Part shown: positions 7,322 through 9,877 of the stretch, piece after piece
How the letters are laid out: each line of letters starts with the position of its first letter
How positions within the stretch are numbered: position 1 is the first letter of the stretch
NCBI GenBank assembly: GCA_903898855.1
Contig: CAIUHB010000244.1
Span: 1-9,877, forward strand
Source of the DNA: an uncultured Actinomycetes bacterium
GTDB taxonomy: Bacteria; Actinomycetota; Actinomycetes; Nanopelagicales; Nanopelagicaceae
Length of the DNA: 9,877 nt
Direction: 5' to 3'
Translations under genes and position numbers: made by a program
The notes under the pieces: model-generated
Database searches by the model: none
Told to the model about the DNA's origin: nothing
What the model saw: only the letters and a program-made list of their open reading frames with translations

Positions 7322-7329
7322 GTGAGGAG
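7322..7329 (+). promoter_or_regulatory. Ribosome binding site deciding start 7339 over 7330
   Basis: GTGAGGAG ends directly against ATG 7330, too close for that codon to be used, but lies 9 nt before the in-frame ATG at 7339. Confidence 0.65.
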
Positions 7330-7338
7330 ATGTCGCTA

Positions 7339-8520
7339 ATGTCCAATTCGACAGACGACATCTACAGCGACGATCCAAGTGATTCGACGTCAATTCCAGC
7401 AAAGCGAAAACTCTCGGCGTTGCTAGCTTCCATAACACTTCTACTCGGTGGCGCGTATTTTGTGCAGACAACCCTCGCCGCGAACTTCTCTATCAATTCG
7501 GGACAGATTGAGTTCGGCCAAGGTGCGACTGCGACAACGGCATGCACCGGTTTAAATACTTTGACAGTTACTCCGAGCGCAGCGTTTGTTAATGCATCGG
7601 GTAGTGGCTCCCATTATTTTTCATCTTTTACAATCTCAAATATTCCGAATTCTTGCTACGGTGACGATTTCACTATCAAAGCCTATGGAAGCAGCGGCAA
7701 CACCCCACTTTCGATTTTTAATACAAACTCAACCACCGCGGTTATCTACGACAACGGCGGAACATTCGAAGCCGGAGCAGGCAGTGCAGGTCTAACGGTC
7801 AGTGGGAGCTCTGGGTCGTTTACGACTACCTTCACTTCTCCAGTCGCATTGGCATCTACCGTCTTTAAGCTGACGCTAGAAAGTGGACCACACACAGCAA
7901 GCGCTTACAACGTCGGCGACGTCGGTCCAGGCGGCGGAATCATTTTTTATAAAGACCTAGCAGGGTTTAGTTGTGGCCCTACATTCAGCTCTACCGGCTC
8001 TCCTTCGGGGGGCCTATGCAATTATCTTGAAGTTGCTCCGAATACTTGGACTTCGCCTTCGGATGCAACAACTGTTTTATTGGGCAATCGGAATGATGCA
8101 GCACAAATTAGCGGGGTACGTCTTGATTCATCCGTCGTTTTCGATCCAAATGATGTTGGACTTGGCTATAAAAATTCACTCGCTTTTCGCGCTGACTCCA
8201 GAGCTATAGCTAATACTGGAATTAGATTTGTTCGAGATTACAACGGCGGAGCATTAAGCGATTGGTATGTTCCAGACTCTACAGAGTTGAACATACTTGT
8301 TTATTGGTCAAAGGGATTGACGCCTGTTCTAAACGCAAGATCTACCTCGTCTGCCGCCTTAATTAACGGCAACTTTAATTCAGGTTATTATTACTACAGC
8401 TCCTCACAGACTGGGTCCAATCCCTTTGGCGCTTACATCCAAAATTTTGGCAATGGAGGAGTCGTAACGAATCAATGGAGCGATGTGGGCATGCGTGTGC
8501 GGCCTATTAGAGCTTTCTAA
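7339..8520 (+). CDS. Exported protein with DUF1566/Lcl-like C-terminal domain
   Basis: From ATG 7339 the product has 393 residues (396 from ATG 7330). A polar, Asp/Ser-rich stretch of about 20 residues and AKRK precede one hydrophobic segment (about 25-47, ending TTLAANF), so it is either a long signal peptide or a signal anchor. Residues 50-183 form a Ser/Thr/Gly-rich beta domain with one Cys near each end (C69, C106). From about 189 the sequence VGDVGPGGGIIFY opens the second domain, with C212 and C227 and EVAPNTW. The end matches the DUF1566/Lcl pattern: DWYVPDSTELNIL, YYYSSSQ, AYIQNF and MRVRPIRAF. That family has a C-type-lectin-like fold and is found on secreted bacterial proteins; its ligand here is unknown. 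The gene is preceded by tRNA-Lys and its own candidate promoter. Confidence 0.87.
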   Translation: MSNSTDDIYSDDPSDSTSIPAKRKLSALLASITLLLGGAYFVQTTLAANFSINSGQIEFGQGATATTACTGLNTLTVTPSAAFVNASGSGSHYFSSFTISNIPNSCYGDDFTIKAYGSSGNTPLSIFNTNSTTAVIYDNGGTFEAGAGSAGLTVSGSSGSFTTTFTSPVALASTVFKLTLESGPHTASAYNVGDVGPGGGIIFYKDLAGFSCGPTFSSTGSPSGGLCNYLEVAPNTWTSPSDATTVLLGNRNDAAQISGVRLDSSVVFDPNDVGLGYKNSLAFRADSRAIANTGIRFVRDYNGGALSDWYVPDSTELNILVYWSKGLTPVLNARSTSSAALINGNFNSGYYYYSSSQTGSNPFGAYIQNFGNGGVVTNQWSDVGMRVRPIRAF

Positions 8521-8527
8521 TAGTTCA

Positions 8528-8566
8528 ATAGGCATATGGGGTCGAATTCCAATCCCGGTTGCCTAT
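8528..8566 (+). terminator. Long inverted repeat after the DUF1566-like gene, no U-tract
   Basis: ATAGGCA (8528-8534) pairs with TGCCTAT (8560-8566), and inside it GGGGT (8538-8542) can pair with ATCCC (8552-8556) with one G-U. It starts 7 nt after the stop codon. This is a good hairpin but lacks a T-run; it resembles the U-less inverted repeat behind the FnIII gene in placement. Confidence 0.45.
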
Positions 8567-8638
8567 CAAATACTCGTTGATGAACAAATGTCGAAATAAA
8601 ATTCACTAAAGTTTAGGCATCTGCAATTGAGACACGAC

Positions 8639-8647
8639 CGGAGGAGG
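8639..8647 (+). promoter_or_regulatory. Purine-rich ribosome site of the beta-helix gene
   Basis: CGGAGGAGG-type sequence ends 12 nt before ATG 8660, somewhat far but the only strong site nearby. The frame is open to TTG 8627, upstream of this site, which would add an Arg-rich stretch before the signal peptide and is not favoured. Confidence 0.5.
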
Positions 8648-8659
8648 AATAGAGCCAAG

Positions 8660-9877
8660 ATGAAGAGTTTTATTAGAGTTATTACTTCAATCAATCTAAT
8701 ACTTACATTCGTAACCTTAATGCCGGCTTCTGCCCACGCTGCCCCTTTAAATTTCTTCGTAGCCACAAATGGTTCTGACAAAAACCCCGGCACACTTCAA
8801 AAGCCATTTAAGACCATTCAGCACTGCGTCTCGTCGCGACCTGGCAATTCCACCTGCAATGTACGTGCTGGAAATTACTTTGAAACGGTAGTGCCGACAA
8901 GTAGCGGATTAACTGTTCAAAGTTACAACAACGAAAAAGTGACTTTAGATAGCAGAAAATCAGTAACCGGCTTCAAGCAATACGCTCCAAACAAATATGT
9001 TGCAAAAGTTACTTTGCCGTTGGGCGACGACAATCAAATATTCTTTAATGACACTAGCGGAATCCTTGCCATGTGGCCTAATACGACAGATTTACTTCAC
9101 CCGAACTGGGAGCGAATTCCCAATGAGATTTCGCCTGAAAACCTATTGACTGATTCTCAAATACCTTCGGGCCTCTCGGGGACCGGAAGCATCAAGTTTT
9201 TCAGTGGGGATGATGCCTGGACATCACAAACCGGATCTTTCGATAATCCTCAGTCCGGCAACTTACATTTCACCTTAGACGGTGCCAGCACCGGAATTTA
9301 TATAACTCCAGCAAAAAATGGTCTCTACTATCTATTTAATAACATTGCTTTTCTTGATACCGCATATGAATGGTTTTACAACCCGACAGAATCCAAATTA
9401 TTTGTTCAGATTCCGAGTGGTTCAAATATCAATAACTTTAAAATCTCCTATAAATCTAAAGAAACACTTGTCGATTTAAGAGGTTCAGCCCATGTAACAA
9501 TAAAGAATATTTCCTTATTCGGCGGCACGATTGCTATGGATGAGCAAAGTCAAGGAAATTTAATCGATGGAATCAATGCCAACTATGTCTCGAATAACAC
9601 ACGTTCTTATGACAACACAACGACGCATAACTGGGCGCATGGGAATTCTACTATTGTGCGCTTATAACCAAAAGGACAATCCAAATCCAGGTGACGGGCC
9701 TACAAATTCACAGATTAGCTACAACGATATTTTCAATTTCGGCACAATGAGTGTCGACATTGGTGGGGTTTATCTCAGTGGTTCTGTTAATACCGGACTC
9801 GTGATTGATCATAATTGGATTCATAGTTCGGCTTATCCTTCGCAAATTCCAATCTCTCAAAGCATCCCGAACACAAC
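8660..9877 (+). pseudogene. Secreted right-handed parallel beta-helix protein, frameshifted and cut by window edge
   Basis: The product begins with a signal peptide (MKSFIRVITSINLILTF, cleavage after SAHA), followed by FFVATNGSDKNPGTLQKPFK, the opening of DUF1565/pectate-lyase-type parallel beta-helix proteins; many such proteins act on or bind polysaccharides. The first frame ends at TAA 9665-9667, but the frame starting at 9645 reads on as ILLLCAYNQKDNPNPGDGPT and stays open to the window edge with beta-helix-like repeats (SQISYNDIFNFG, GLVIDHNWIHSS). Removing one G from the GGG at 9641-9643 joins the two as THNWAHGILLLCAYNQKD, so a +1 insertion there is the simplest explanation. It may be a real mutation, phase variation or a sequencing error. 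No catalytic residues can be assigned from the visible part. Confidence 0.8.

Noticed and set aside
8627..8659. TTG 8627 as start of the beta-helix protein
   Set aside because: It lies upstream of the GGAGGAGG site and would put RHDRRRNRAK before the signal peptide; ATG 8660 is more natural.

Overview
The window looks like a chromosomal segment of a moderate-G+C actinobacterium, possibly a freshwater planktonic lineage such as the acI/Nanopelagicales group; that placement is inference from gene style. Supporting signs are -10 boxes of TANNNT type, a candidate PHO box built from 11-nt direct repeats, an Orn-type oligoribonuclease near tRNA-His (a neighbourhood known from other actinobacteria), a GlnK/GlnB protein with Tyr51, and several small secreted proteins with Ig-like, lectin-like or beta-helix domains.

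Minus strand, 1-2386: a tightly overlapping phosphate-uptake operon pstC-pstA-pstB, with pstB running off the left edge. No pstS lies directly upstream. The intergenic region before pstC carries four 7-nt units spaced exactly 11 nt apart that resemble an actinobacterial PhoP-binding PHO box.

Plus strand, 2501-4638: orn, probably leaderless, then a secreted fibronectin-III protein gene interrupted by one in-frame TAA, then tRNA-His(GTG). The secreted gene sits between orn and tRNA-His.

Plus strand, 4651-6995: ppa (inorganic pyrophosphatase), glnB/glnK (P-II signal protein) 3 nt later, and a secreted Ig-repeat protein whose start overlaps the last 11 nt of glnB. This protein and the interrupted one share a C-terminal module with two Cys and a terminal basic RT-x(1,2)-R tail.

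Plus strand, 7154-9877: tRNA-Lys(CTT), a secreted or membrane-anchored protein with a DUF1566/Lcl-like C-terminal domain, and a secreted parallel beta-helix protein with an apparent +1 frameshift near 9641-9643 that continues past the right edge.

Both tRNA genes are followed, about 13 nt downstream, by a tandem duplication of an 11-nt unit starting GATTT. Every intergenic gap is shorter than 300 bases. No insertion sequence, CRISPR array, rRNA or phage gene was seen. The core genes are conventional; the unusual material is the set of secreted proteins, their shared C-terminal module, two broken reading frames and the 11-nt repeats.
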